Shown here: piece after piece, positions 25,728-56,479 of the stretch
Numbering within the stretch: the first letter of the stretch is position 1
Layout of the letters: every line of letters starts with the position of its first letter
From: Chrysomallon squamiferum
Lineage: Eukaryota; Mollusca; Gastropoda; Neomphalida; Peltospiridae
Reading direction: 5' to 3'
Length of the DNA: 64,000 nucleotides
Assembly: GCA_012295275.1 (NCBI GenBank)
Contig: CM022679.1
Location: 28,596,664 to 28,660,663, forward strand
Notes under the pieces: generated by a model
Told to the model about the DNA's origin: nothing
What the model saw: only the letters and a program-made list of their open reading frames with translations
Database searches by the model: none
Position numbers and translations under genes: made by a program

Positions 25728-26163
25728 TTCTACCTACCTTTCGCTTCGTGAAATCTCTTCTTTTAAGTGCATAGTTTTAGAAATTAAAAGAGCAAGAAAC
25801 CAATTTGCGAAACGAATATCTCATCATCTCTTAAAAACGTCCAAGACCAGTCAATGAATCTTACTTCTATCTCGTCACGTGACTGATATTTTATGTGAGG
25901 CTTGTTCTATTTATAGCGCTGACAGCAGTTATCTTTCCCTGCATTCTTCTGGAGCAAATGACTTATAGTTGCTGAGGTTTCATAATAAATCGAGAGAAGA
26001 AGAAAAAAGCTAGACAATTTATCAAACATACAAAAAAAAAAAATAATAATAATAAAAAAAAATAATGAAAGAAAGAAATTAGAAACAACAACAACAAACA
26101 AACAAAACAAATCTGAACTAGGCACATGTTTGCTCTGAGATATTTGTAAGAGCATTTGACAAG

Positions 26164-26224
26164 TAATTTAAAAGCTGAATGAAAAAATTCTTCGGATAAT
26201 AATTATCATTCAGCTTTTAAATTA
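26164..26224. repeat. Perfect 19-bp inverted repeat with 23-bp spacer
   Basis: The left arm (26164-26182, TAATTTAAAAGCTGAATGA) is the exact reverse complement of the right arm (26206-26224). It lies between the two divergently transcribed genes. It may be the ends of a tiny MITE-like element or a regulatory hairpin. Confidence 0.9.
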
Positions 26225-26717
26225 TCATAATTCTTGATTGTATGCATCTGCATGAGTGTGCTTACATGCTGCATATATGTATATATTACATAACCTAATT
26301 ATATAAAGACAAAATCCGAAGGCTAATTGTCATTAAAAGAAAAGAAAAGAAAAAGAGAGAAAGAACGAAAGAAAAAATGCTGAATTTGATACTTTTTCAG
26401 AATCGGCTAACTTGAATAGATATGAAATTACAAATCGCACCTTCAACAGGTTGATGTCGGAGTCAAATAGTGGATATCTTGCAAAATGGCAGCCATATTG
26501 GAATTTCCATTACTTTATTTGCACTGTTCCTTCAGCACTTTGAAATCTTATGACACCAAAATATCTTTAATAGCATCACTCTTTCAGTTTCTTAATCTCA
26601 GTATTTGTATTTGATATTTTAAATGGTACAGCCATCTTGGAAAATGTTCTTTCGAGTGATTACCATATTTTCTTTCAAATATTAGTGGATATTTGTATGC
26701 TGCATCATCATTTGATT

Positions 26718-26718
<1 letters not shown>

Positions 26719-26797
<79 letters not shown>
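26719..26797. repeat. Palindromic (AAT)n-(ATT)n tract
   Basis: About ten AAT units switch directly into about sixteen ATT units, giving a long self-complementary tract able to form a cruciform or hairpin. Confidence 0.9.
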
Positions 26798-26849
26798 AAA
26801 ATCGGTTTAAAATGTTGACCAAGTTGAAACAAAATTACTACAATATGGT

Positions 26850-26949
26850 GGAAATTACGACCGGATAAGAAATAATACGTTTTCCGGTAGAAACATCCGT
26901 TTACTTTCCTAGTATTCCATGAGGTTAGACACTTTGTTATAATGTTGAG
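26850..26949 (+). promoter_or_regulatory. Candidate 5' UTR exon of the DUS1L gene
   Basis: A CpG-containing non-repetitive stretch ends in a strong donor (TTGAG followed by GTGAGA at 26950). The first coding exon begins directly after a TTTTTTCAG acceptor at 27553, so an upstream non-coding exon is required, and this is the nearest good one. Its only late ATG would form a short upstream ORF after splicing. The exon start is not defined. Confidence 0.4.
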
Positions 26950-27553
26950 GTGAGATTCTGGAAATATAGTAGTTGATCCATCAGTATAAATTAAAATATG
27001 TGTGTAATTAGTGGTTTAATAATTATAATAATATTTAGTTACATTCACTGATTCTGTTATCCCGCAAGTTAGAAATGGGAATTGTTAGCGCAAATTTTAC
27101 CCATTCACATTATCATGATTATGATGATTATCATTATGATTAACACATTATGATTATTAATTATTATTATTATTACTACATATATAGATAGATAGATGGA
27201 TAAATAGATAGATAGATCAGTTTTCTCTTTTATTACATGATTACTCAGTTCGTTTTTCATAATACATTATTTATTTATTACAACATACGAATAATAAATT
27301 TATTTTAACAAATTATGATTATCACAGATGTTTGCGATTATTATTAGCATAATCTCAGTATATACTTTTGTGTAATTTAACTATCTCTGTTAGTTTTACT
27401 GTTCAAAGTACATTATCATAATTATGGTAATTAATACTATAATAGTAGACAGGATAATGCTATTTTGTCCATTTGGGTGTACTAATTTGTTGAAATAGTT
27501 CGTTATGATGATGATACGTAATATCTATTATTTATTATTTTTTGTTTTTTCAG

Positions 27554-30500
27554 ATGACTACTAGTGAAAACAAAGGCTGGGATTTCTGGATGAACCGGTT
27601 GAAGAAAGCTCGGTTGGTGGTTGCTCCGATGGTTGACCAGAGTGAGCTTGCTTGGCGGATGTTGAGTAGAAAATACGGAGCTGATCTTTGTTACACGCCG
27701 ATGTTGCATGCCTCAGTGTTTGCACGCGATGCTGTGTACAGACGTGAGTCGCTGCAGTCATGTGATGAAGATTGTCCACTCATAGTTCAGGTCTGTTTAC
27801 ATTTCACATTACATTGTTTGATATTAAAGCATGTTCAGCATACTTTGTATATGTTACAGTAATTATTGAAATGGAAAAATCTTCCATTACTTGTTCTATG
27901 ATTATACAAGTTGTTGATGCATCAGTTGTGTTATCAGTGTACATGTTGGAAGGCACATAACTCTTTAAGATATTTTTCAGTACTAATTAAATATTTCAGT
28001 TCTGTGCCAATGATCCAGCCACCCTCCTAAAGGCAGCGTTGTTAGCCCAAGACCACTGCGATGCTGTTGACCTCAATCTGGGCTGTCCACAGAGCATCGC
28101 CAGGCGAGGACACTACGGAGCTTTCTTACAGGACGACTGGTCACTGCTGCGTGAAATGGGTAAATTTTCACACTTTAGAACACGAATAATCTCTACATGT
28201 GTAAAACTGTCACAGCTTACTTGTTACAATTCCCACCTCCTGTATGTTTTGTTGAAGTAGGAAAATTTCACTGTTTTTAGTTACTTACTCTTGGTTACAT
28301 GCTATTCTGTGTAGTGGTTACTGGAAATTGTTCTCAGATGTCATCTGTTGTCAGTGGGAAGAATGTGCTGGTTTTTTCACTAATCTATGTCTGAGAATTA
28401 TTGAATGTTTATTATAAATCAGTGTTTGTCTGTTACCTAATGGGTTTTAAACTTAACATTTCTTGTATTTAAAAATAGTTTTTATATTTTTAACTGCTGA
28501 GAATAGAATAATAAAATAATACTTTGTAGCCACTAACAAAAATAACACTTTTTCAAAAATAGTTTTTTGTTTTACAGTAATCGTAATGGTTTTTTTCAGT
28601 CAGTCTTTGCAGTGCTAAACTGAAAGTGCCGGTCACTTGTAAAATTCGAGTGTTTGAAAGTGTTGAGAAAACTGTGGAATATGCAAAAATGTTAGAAGAT
28701 TCCGGATGTCTGGTGAGTCTCTTAATTTCTCTTTGTTTCATTTCTTTACTTAATAAACATCTTAGATTATTCATTATACCCACTTTTTCAAAATTATTAT
28801 TATTTTTAAAAGTATTTTTTATTTATAATTTTTTCTTTTCTGTTTTTAATATTTTTCAGTTAAATCATGCTGTTAATTGTATTGTTACAGTTTATGTTTA
28901 AATTTTTAATGCTATTTTAATGAAATCATTACACTGTGGATATACAATGTTGGGAAATTGTGTGTATGTAATATATAAATGTGCATATATTTATTCTGTA
29001 ATACACTGTCACATATCTTACATCTGTTTTCGTGTGTGTATTATATACATATCTAGTGTATGAATAATGTGCATATCTAACCATGGCTGTAATATACCTC
29101 ATATCAAAAAGGACAAATGTTTTTTTTTTTTTACCAAGTGTTTTTTTAAAAATATAAAATATAAATCTTGATTCCAATAGAAATGTTATTCACTGAATGA
29201 ATTTGTTTGTGTCTATGGTTACCGTTCAAAGTCAACCAACATCGTTGTGATGAAAAACATGATTGACTTCAAAGACATCAGTTTTTGCTTCATTTCAAAA
29301 CGAATCTAGTTACAGCCATGCTATCTATGAATGATGTGTCTTTTTTGTCCAATCTGAAAAGAATATATTAAAATTGTAAGAAATACTGTTGTTGTTTTTT
29401 TGAGTCATTGTTTGTGATATTTGCAGCTGCTGACAGTTCATGGAAGAACAAAAGAACAGAAAGGTCCACTGACTGGACTGGCTAACTGGAATTACATCAA
29501 AGCAGTTCGGTACGTACTGAGCCGCAACAGTAGTGAGATAATTGTTAACTTCTACAAATAACATTTATCAAGATTTTTATTATAAAATGTTTTCTTCTTC
29601 TAATAATAAATGATTCATATCCCTTTTTTTTATGAATTTATAAAGCTAAATGTAATTTTATTATTTTATTTTTTGAATATTCATTGTTCCGAATGATGTG
29701 TCTTGCAGAGAGGCTTTGAACATACCTGTGTTTGCAAATGGAAACATCCAATATTTGTCTGATGTGGAGCAGTGCATTGCAGAAACAGGGGTGCAGGGTG
29801 TTATGACTGCTGGTTGGTTACAAACACACTTATTTCATAATTATCTGTTTTAAAAGATTTGCAGTAGTGTAATTCTTGTACATGAGTTTAAACTGGAGAC
29901 TTTTCTTTCATAATAATAAAGTTTTAAAATAATGTAACAAGTCTTCATTCATTTATCTTTATCTGCTCTCCTGTAATGTTTGACAGAAATGTAAAGAAAT
30001 ATCTTGTAGAAAAGTGGAAATCAAAACAACAGTTTACATTGTCTTAAGTTAATTATTTTTAAGAAATTATCTAAATATTTTTGTTGTTGAAATATATTTA
30101 TCCACACAGAATTTTTCATCTCATTTAAAGTAAAGAAATTATTTAAAACAAATGTCATTGTTGTTTGAACTGTATTTATGCAGAAAATCCATGTCATTTA
30201 ATTTAGAATAGCTTTTTGTATTTTTAACATATTTCAGACACATTTTAAAATATTTTATGTTGGTACAAATGTTAACTTTCAGAAGGGAACCTGCACAATC
30301 CAGCTTTGTTTGCTGGAGTTAACCCCCCTGTTTGGCAAATGGTTGACGAATATTTGGAATTTGTTGAGAAATACCCATGTCCTATGTCTTATGTGCGTGG
30401 ACATGTTTTTAAGATCATGCATCATGCGTAAGGTTCAATAGTTTACTTCATATTATTCTGAAAACATTTTTCTTGCTGAATTATTAATGTTCTTATCATT

Positions 30501-32758
30501 GTTATTATATTTATTATGTTGTTATTAATTATTAATTGCTGCTGCTAGTATTATTTTCACTTTTTGTGTTACTGCTATTATTGTGATGGTTATTATTATT
30601 ATTTGTTATTGCTTTTATGATTATTATTGTTACTATTGTTGTTGCTACTATTATTGTTATTGTTACTTTTGTTGTTATTATTTGTTGTTATTATTAATAT
30701 TAGTATTATATTGTTATGTTAATGGTTCCTTGAGTAGGATCATTTTCTATCACACATAACATTCTCCACTTTTGTGTCTACTCATAAAAAAGAACTGTAG
30801 CAACCTAATAATGGTAAACACATATAACAGACAGTGATACACCAGTAAAGAACAGTGTAACAAGTAGTAGTTTCCCTGTCTCAAAGTTCAAGAAAAACCA
30901 ATATGAAACTGTGTTTTGGTTTTGAAGGTATTTCTAGGAGGTATTAGTGTGTGAATGTAGTTTGATGTGTTGCAGACTTGAAGTTCACAAAGACGCCAGA
31001 GAAAAAGTGGCTCAAGCCAAATCTGTTGAAGATTTCAAAGCTGCAAGCAAGTTTTTGAAAGACAAATGTCAGGTATTCTTACACTTCATTACCTTTCCTC
31101 AGCTTTTTGTATAAATTAAATACCTGCCAGTCATTACAATAACAGTAATAATAACAAAGATGTTTACAAAAGAAACAGCAGTAACAAAAAAAGATAAAGG
31201 ATAATGTATTTATTATTTACTTAGTTACTAAAGTTATTTGGTGTTGTTAGGTATATTTAAGTGGGATGTATTGAGAGATGTGTGTGTTTTTTCACAGGCA
31301 GATCTCAACAGTTACAGGAAAGACCCAGAAAAGTTTAAATCACATCTCCCCCTGCCTTACTGGTTGTGTCAACCGTATGTACGACCAAAGTATGTGTTAA
31401 TTATTTTAGATTAATTAATTCCAGAACTAATCCAGAGATTGATCACTGAAGTATAAAACTTGTATTAATCAAAGTAACATAAATTAATTTATAAAATTCC
31501 AGTTTAGATTAATGAACTGAAATTATTGCCATTTGTAAGGAGGGAAAAAACCTATAAAAATAAAACAAAATTCCACTTGGTTTATGTTTATAAATTACAT
31601 ATGATTTAAGCCTTTTTAAAATTTTAATTAACTAATCAACAAGTGAGAGTGTTTTAGACAAATACTGGGCTTATTTGTTGTTTTCTCACATTTTTTTTTC
31701 TTTTTTTAACACATCTTATTTTCTGTTTACTAACATTATCATTTTTCAAAACCAGTTATTCTCTCTCTTTTTGAACCTGAATTTTCTCTACTTGATAAGT
31801 CGTTATAAATACTAACGAAGATGACAGAGACTTGAATGGAAAGTGATGTTGTGTTTTTCAGTCCACATGAAGAGGAGAGTGAGGAGAGGCGAGAGGAGCG
31901 AGCCAGACTGAACTTGAAGCGAAACTCAGAACTCAGCTTGGTTGCCACAGAGGGAGAGTTTCTGTCCAAAAACAAACTGAAGAAAAAACTTCGATATCCA
32001 CAGAAGAACTTTGACCCTGCACACAAAGCGAGATATGAAACCTGTAAATTATGCTGCAATCCTAAAGTAAGGACATTCTTTTTTTTCTTTTTAATTTCTT
32101 TTTGTTATTATTTTTAAACTTTTTGATTAAATTAATATTAAGTGGGATTGCTTATATCACTACTACAAGCAGTCATTTTAAATATTCGTCTTTGTATGCA
32201 TTTTGATTATTCATATTTTGTATTTTTTAGTATTTGTTTTTTAAATTATTTTATTTGCAGGGAAGCAGATGTGAGTTCAGTTTGTGTAAATCTTGTTGTA
32301 AATCAAAATCACTGAATGAAACACTTGACTGTTCAGGTGAGAATCTCTCTTTGTAAAATTCTGTTTTATCTGTAACACACACTGAACAGCACAACTTATC
32401 TTTACTCTCTTTACTTCATAATTTCTATAAAATCAGTTGTTCACTTATTTATAAATATATACATGTATTTATATATATAAATACAAATACACAACAACTG
32501 AAAAAGAAATATTTTTAGAAAAACAAAACTTCAGATTCTTCTGTGTTAATTGACTCTTTAATATGTTTTTATTATTATTATTATAATTGTTATTATGTTT
32601 TTTCAGGACATAATTTCAGGTTCAAAAGTCGTGCTGTGTGTAAAGCTAACACAAACAACTGTTGTGAAATGAACAGTGTGACTAACAGTGAAAACTCAAT
32701 CACAGATTCACTTGTCACAGAAAGTGAATCAGAACAGATCAACAGAGATGCCTCATAG
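27554..32758 (+). CDS. DUS1L: tRNA-dihydrouridine(16/17) synthase [NAD(P)+]-like, complete
   Basis: Eleven exons join in phase: 27554-27790, 28000-28159, 28600-28712, 29427-29509, 29709-29812, 30283-30427, 30976-31072, 31298-31389, 31862-32066, 32261-32336 and 32607-32758. They give 487 aa plus TAG; human DUS1L is of similar length. The enzyme reduces uridines in the tRNA D-loop using FMN and NAD(P)H. A TIM barrel spans about residues 15-265: the FMN-binding start [14 protein letters not shown], catalytic Cys108 in DLNLGCPQ, Lys147 in TCKIRVF, His175 in [13 protein letters not shown], and the phosphate-binding VFANGNIQ and [11 protein letters not shown]. The C-terminal extension carries a Cys/His cluster (Cys405 to His439) typical of DUS1L orthologues. 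The ATG was chosen because it directly follows the acceptor and aligns with the family start. Confidence in family and exon structure is high. Confidence 0.95.
28000..28159 (+). CDS. DUS1L: DUS1L exon 2 (catalytic cysteine)
   Basis: Phase 0 to phase 1. It encodes [20 protein letters not shown] followed by [11 protein letters not shown] and [14 protein letters not shown]. The Cys in LGCPQ is the general acid of dihydrouridine synthases. Confidence 0.95.
31862..32336 (+). CDS. DUS1L: DUS1L exons 9-10 (C-terminal Cys cluster)
   Basis: Exons 31862-32066 and 32261-32336. A charged segment rich in Glu and Arg leads to [20 protein letters not shown], then [23 protein letters not shown] and DCSGH. 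The spacing of eight Cys and a His suggests zinc binding. Confidence 0.9.
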
Positions 32759-32781
32759 CACTAGTGAATGATAGGAGATTT

Positions 32782-32822
32782 AATAAAATATTACTGCTGT
32801 GAATTGTGGGAGATGTAATAAA
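32782..32822 (+). terminator. Polyadenylation signals of DUS1L
   Basis: Two AATAAA hexamers, at 32782-32787 and 32817-32822, lie 24 and 59 bp after the stop codon. Confidence 0.6.
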
Positions 32823-33535
32823 GTAATACAAATACAGCACAAATAACAGAATGACAAATCAAGGAGTGTTTGGACCTTTTTTGAAGATTAGGAATATCAA
32901 AGTCAATTTGTTCAAATCATGATTATGCTAACCCAGATTTAACTTATTTTTAACATTAAGAAGAAAAAAAAAAAATATATATATATATATAAATCTTTTA
33001 TTTGAGATACTCAGCAGTTTGTATCTTCCCATCCAGAGGCTGCGACTTGTCTGTGTGTGTGTTTTTGTTTATGTAAGAAATCACGAGTTAGAGATTCACA
33101 GCGTGAACGATTTCTCACGTGTCAACAACTATGAATTATACAAGATTTAATAAAATTATACAAATCATTGAAATAAATTCTTAAAATCAACTTAAAAGAC
33201 TGATCTTTTTTATTTGTGATTTAAAAAATAAAACAGACTAAAGATTTATTTTTATACGTTGTATTAAGAATATATGTTTGTATTCTATATCTGCATTTAA
33301 TTATTGAAAATAGATATGATATAATTTATTTGAATTTTTATTATAACTATTATTAAATATTTTAAATTTGATACATATGTTATTAAATCAGGGATTTTAT
33401 TTTTCTGTTTTGTTTTCACTTCTGTTATATTCTCATTGTGTGAGATGCAAGTAGTAATTTTTGGAACATTTAATTTATGTCTTTAACAAAAATATATATT
33501 TATACATTTGACTTTTTAAACATAATAACATACAT

Positions 33536-33632
33536 TAAATAAAACATTCTTACATTAAATAAAACATTCTTACATTAAATAAAACATCCTTACATTAAAT
33601 AAAACATTCTTACATTAAATAAAACATTCATA
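33536..33632. repeat. 20-bp tandem repeat, about 5 copies
   Basis: The unit is ACATTAAATAAAACATTCTT, degrading downstream. Confidence 0.9.
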
Positions 33633-34527
33633 CATCAATAAAGCATTACAATATAAAATGTTGCATTAAAGGAAACTGACAACATTATAAAAACATTAGT
33701 TACACTGAACACAAACCTTTTACACAAACACTGTTACATTAAACATGGAATGTTATTTCATTAAACAAACATTGTTACACTGAAGAGAAATGTAACAAGC
33801 ATTGTTACAATAAATAAAACATTAAAACAATTAAAATAATACAACATTCAACATAACATTACATAAAACTCAGCATTCAAAAAATTGTTACATGTAACAG
33901 TGATTAACAATGCAACAGATGTTAATAGTAACAATGTTACAGTAAACTTAACAGCTGAACAAAACCGATACATTAAATAAAAAATTAATAAAAAATAACA
34001 GTACACACAGATTGGTACAAATTACATTAAATACAATGGTACTTCAAAATATATAAACTTGCTTTAAATTTATTTGTTTTTAAATAAAGGAATATTTGGC
34101 CACTTGTTAAGAGATTTTAATACTGTGTTTTGAGTAGAGTTCAACTTGTGAACTGAGCAAACCTGCAGCCTGTGAGTTTTTTCTACACTTGTTTTAACAC
34201 AGCCCAAGTCTCAAACAAATAAATAAAACAAAACATTATAATGATCATTCAAGCTGTTCTAGATGAATGATGATGATAAATTTATAACTGTTGATGATAA
34301 ATTTGAACTCGATGATGATAAAATTTTGAAGTTACTCATGATTCATAACTGTTGATGATATATTTATAATTGTCGAAAGTATCTGAATTTTTTTAAACAA
34401 ACCACCAGCTATAGTCCTGAGCTAAGATATTTAACTTAGAAAGAATGTGCATCCATTTTTAATAAATAAAAACTATTCATAAACTCACACACACACACCC
34501 AGTCACACAGATTACTCTAAATGTGCA

Positions 34528-52653
<18,126 letters not shown>

Positions 52654-52709
52654 TCTTGAAAGACTGCAACTCAAATTTTATATTTAGCGAAAAATAATAA
52701 ATAAATACA

Positions 52710-52752
<43 letters not shown>

Positions 52753-52790
52753 ACGAAAGAAATAATTAACAAAAAAGAAAAAAAAGTAAA

Positions 52791-52899
<109 letters not shown>

Positions 52900-53470
52900 G
52901 AATTTTACTTACATCACACTAAAGTAAGCTTTCAAAGTACTGGAAGAATTCACAAGCAAAAACTCTGTAATTACAAGTAGAAATATTTTAAATATTTAAT
53001 AAAATCAAAATTCACTGGGTATTAAATTTAAGCTATTAATTTATTTACTTTTGTTATTGAGTTCTGTTTAAAATTATAAATAAATAAATACTGGTAAGCC
53101 TTTGCTACTTCTAAAAAATTAAATTACACTACTGTTACCTCCTGTAGTTAAAAACTGAGTGAAACGAGAGAATGAAACAAAAATATCTGACCGGATTCAT
53201 CGTTATTACGTTTATAAACATTAATGACATTCAAACACAGATGTTTCTGACTGATTTTAAAACTACCACATTTACGATTTTTATCTAAATATTTAAATAT
53301 ATATATATTAAATGAAACAAAACAAAATAAATGAAATGAAAGAAATAAAGTGGTTTTTTTATTAACATGGTTGTAATGATCTTCATGTATTTTATTTTAT
53401 CGAGTGACAAATAAATTATTCCTTTTTACTAGTCGTCAGTTTGAATTGCAGTGCTGTCTGCTTTGAATTT

Positions 53471-53472
<2 letters not shown>

Positions 53473-53522
<50 letters not shown>
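53473..53522. repeat. (GT)n microsatellite
   Basis: About 25 GT units. Confidence 0.95.
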
Positions 53523-53524
<2 letters not shown>

Positions 53525-54615
53525 CTAAAACGTGTTATAAAATAATTTTAATATTTCATACAGTATAGGTCAGTTGAGATCTAAATTGTAGATTTAACTC
53601 ATTTAGCAGGAAACACAGACCTCGGTTAATTGTGAAAATAAAATACTAAATTTTGAAAGCAGATTTAACGTTCATTATCATCACTGTCAGTTTGCTGGGA
53701 AACATACAGGGCAGAGCACGAGCGACAAAGAGAGTCAGTACTAGCTTCTACGTGAAATGTCAGACACTTAATTAACAAATGACAAAAAATTCAACGTTGT
53801 TGTTGTTGTTGTTGTTACTGTTATTATTATCATCATCATTACTTTTTTTATTGTTCCTTCTGAAAGAGGCAGATTAATTTTTGAACGTATGTATGAATAT
53901 ATGTGATAACAGTAATAATAATAACAAAAACAGTAACAATAACAATAACAATAACAACAATAATAATAATATTAATAATAATAACAATAATAATAGTAAT
54001 AACAGTAACAATAATAACAATAAATAAATAAATATTAATGTTAATTAATACACGAATAAACGAATGAATCAGAAAATAAACAATCTTCTACAGGCGCACT
54101 GAAACAGACTGATTAAAGGAGACAAAGATAATTAATTCCCTTAGTCCTGTGGTCGAAGTACATCCCCAGAAGAGCCGCAAACGACCGTTGTTGTGTATCA
54201 GCGTAACTGCATAACGTGCAGCACGCGAAAATCTCATAATATGCCAATGTTTTCATTATTGACGATTGTCATGCACTTTGCTGTCGCGCAAACTATCACT
54301 GACTGGTTTCTATGAATAATAAGCAAAGTCTTGTTTTGTCCGCTAATAGAATATTTGGATTTGGGTTTCCAGCTTAGAGCTCAGTGAAATAGATTTCTCT
54401 GTGTTTATTATGCATGGCTGCTTTGCACTGGGGAACAATAATTGCTGATGAGTGGTGGCAACATGGGGGAAACAAAAAAAAATTAAAAAATAAAAACAAT
54501 AAAAAAGAAACAGTGCGCAAAAATAGTACAATGTGAAATTCTACATGTGTTTGAAAGTTACGTATTCATGGCCAGATTTCAGCAACAAGATGAAAATGAA
54601 TAAAAAAAAAAAAAA

Positions 54616-54622
54616 AAATAAA

Positions 54623-54676
<54 letters not shown>
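54616..54676. repeat. (AAT)n microsatellite
   Basis: About 18 AAT units behind an A-rich run. Confidence 0.95.
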
Positions 54677-54677
<1 letters not shown>

Positions 54678-55451
54678 TTTTATCGACAGCAGGTTCTGAA
54701 TTACCAAATGTTTTAATGTAAAGTAATTATTTTGTGAGTTATCAAACGTTTTAATGCAAATGAGTTATATTGAGAACTATCAAATGTTTTAATGTCAGTA
54801 TGTTATTATTTGAATTATTAAAGGTTGTAATGTAAATTAATTATTTTGTGCACTGTCCAATATTTCAGTGTGAATGTGTTATACTGTGACCTATCAAAAT
54901 TATTATTTTGTGGACTATCAAATGTTTCACTGTAAGTATGCCACAAGTACGTTCATTTTTATTTTTCATTGACCTTTACGTTAATAGCACAATCATCCTT
55001 TATTTAAAAATGTGTGTTTCAGTCTGTGAGAACGTAATTACATAAAATAACAGCATAACGGTAGTTGTGTATTAACGTGCAGAAATTCACACACACACAT
55101 TTTAACAAACAGCAGACACTCACGCACGTGCTTGCACACACACCTACCTCTCAACACTGAGACGGCTAAAAGGTTTAGTAGTCACTCGATGGAAGATATT
55201 CTCGACAATAACAAAAAATAAATAAACATTCTCTACTCAGTACTAAACTATGAACGAACGATTACATTTCATAAGAGAAAAAAGTGTTTTCGTTTAATAT
55301 ATACAGAATAAATAAAAAAAATAATAAAACATAAATAAATCAAATGAAAATGGCACATAGTAACAGCTGTTTCTGAGTTAACTGAAAAGAAACTCTTCTG
55401 AAATCAATTCAAATATCAGCAGACAAAATTATAACATTACCATGTCAATAA

Positions 55452-55830
55452 CATTATAACGAAGCATGTATTAACATAGGTAACAGTAAAATGTTACTGT
55501 GACAGTAACATGATAACAAGGTACTTATTAACATACGTAACAGGAACATGTTACTGTGACAGTAACATGATAACAAAGTAGTTATTAACAGACGTAACAG
55601 GAAAATGTTACTGTGTCAATAACATGATAGCAAAGTACTTCTTAACAGACATAACAGTAAGATCTTACTGTGACAGTAACATGATAACAAAGCACTTATT
55701 AACAGACGTAACAGTAAGATCTTACTGTGTCAGTAACATGATAACAAAGCACTTATTAACAGACGTAACAGTAAGATCTTACTGTGACAGTAACATGATA
55801 ACAAGGTACTTATTAACAGAAAAACTGTGA
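55452..55830. repeat. 57-bp tandem repeat, about 6 copies
   Basis: ATGATAAC anchors fall at 55510, 55567, 55681, 55738 and 55795, with the ATGATAGC variant at 55624, so the period is exactly 57 bp. Each unit has GTAACAGTAAGATCTTACTG-type palindromic sequence. The ORF it creates is an artefact of a period divisible by three. Confidence 0.95.
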
Positions 55831-56479
55831 CAGTCAGACAATATGTATGAGCAGATATATCAGTAAACAAGAACGTAGATGAATAAAACATCAGTTGATG
55901 AGGCGCGTGTTATTCAAATCTGTTTGATGTCTAACAGCAAAAATGTCAGCTCCACGCTACGAAAATAGTGTACACCGGGAACATGACAAGTTTAGGTGAA
56001 GATATATATATGTGCAGAAGAAAGTATGAAATTTAGTATATGTGTATTTTAAGGAATGCTGGCACAAAATTTGAATTATTTGGAAAATGTTTTATCATAA
56101 TTAGAAAATTTTGTCAATACTGTGTTTTAAATTTTAGCATCAAATACGTTTTCTTTATTACAACTGATGTTAATTAACTGTTGTGAAAATCGTTTAATCT
56201 GTCTGATTTTAGTCTCTACGATAGTGTGGAAATGAAAGTTTTGTTTCTCATTCCTCTGTGAAAATATATAACGTTTGTTGGTATTTAAGGATATTTATCT
56301 GTTTTATCAGTGTGAATTATTGCTATAGACAGATGATAATAAGCAACATGAAATATAAAAGAGTAAACAAAAATAGAAGAACAAAAATAATAAGAGTAAA
56401 AATGTAAGTGGAGAAAGTGAACAGAAAGTAAGCAGTAGCCAAGCTGGTCAAGAAGTCGCCATGCCAAGATGTCAAATAC

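Larger units (their letters stand above)
32759..34527. other. Convergent intergenic region DUS1L / MAN2B1
   Basis: AT-rich and without a gene. It contains the DUS1L poly(A) signals, a 20-bp repeat around 33536-33632 and many 'ACATT' variants to 34000. An ATTAAA on the minus strand (plus 34459-34464) and further TTTATT sites could serve the mannosidase 3' end. Confidence 0.6.

Noticed and set aside
27561-27779. Minus-strand ORF in DUS1L exon 1
   Set aside because: Antisense shadow of the conserved DUS1L coding exon.
55624-55830. 68-codon repeat ORF
   Set aside because: Product of the 57-bp satellite, which is divisible by three. No other gene signals.
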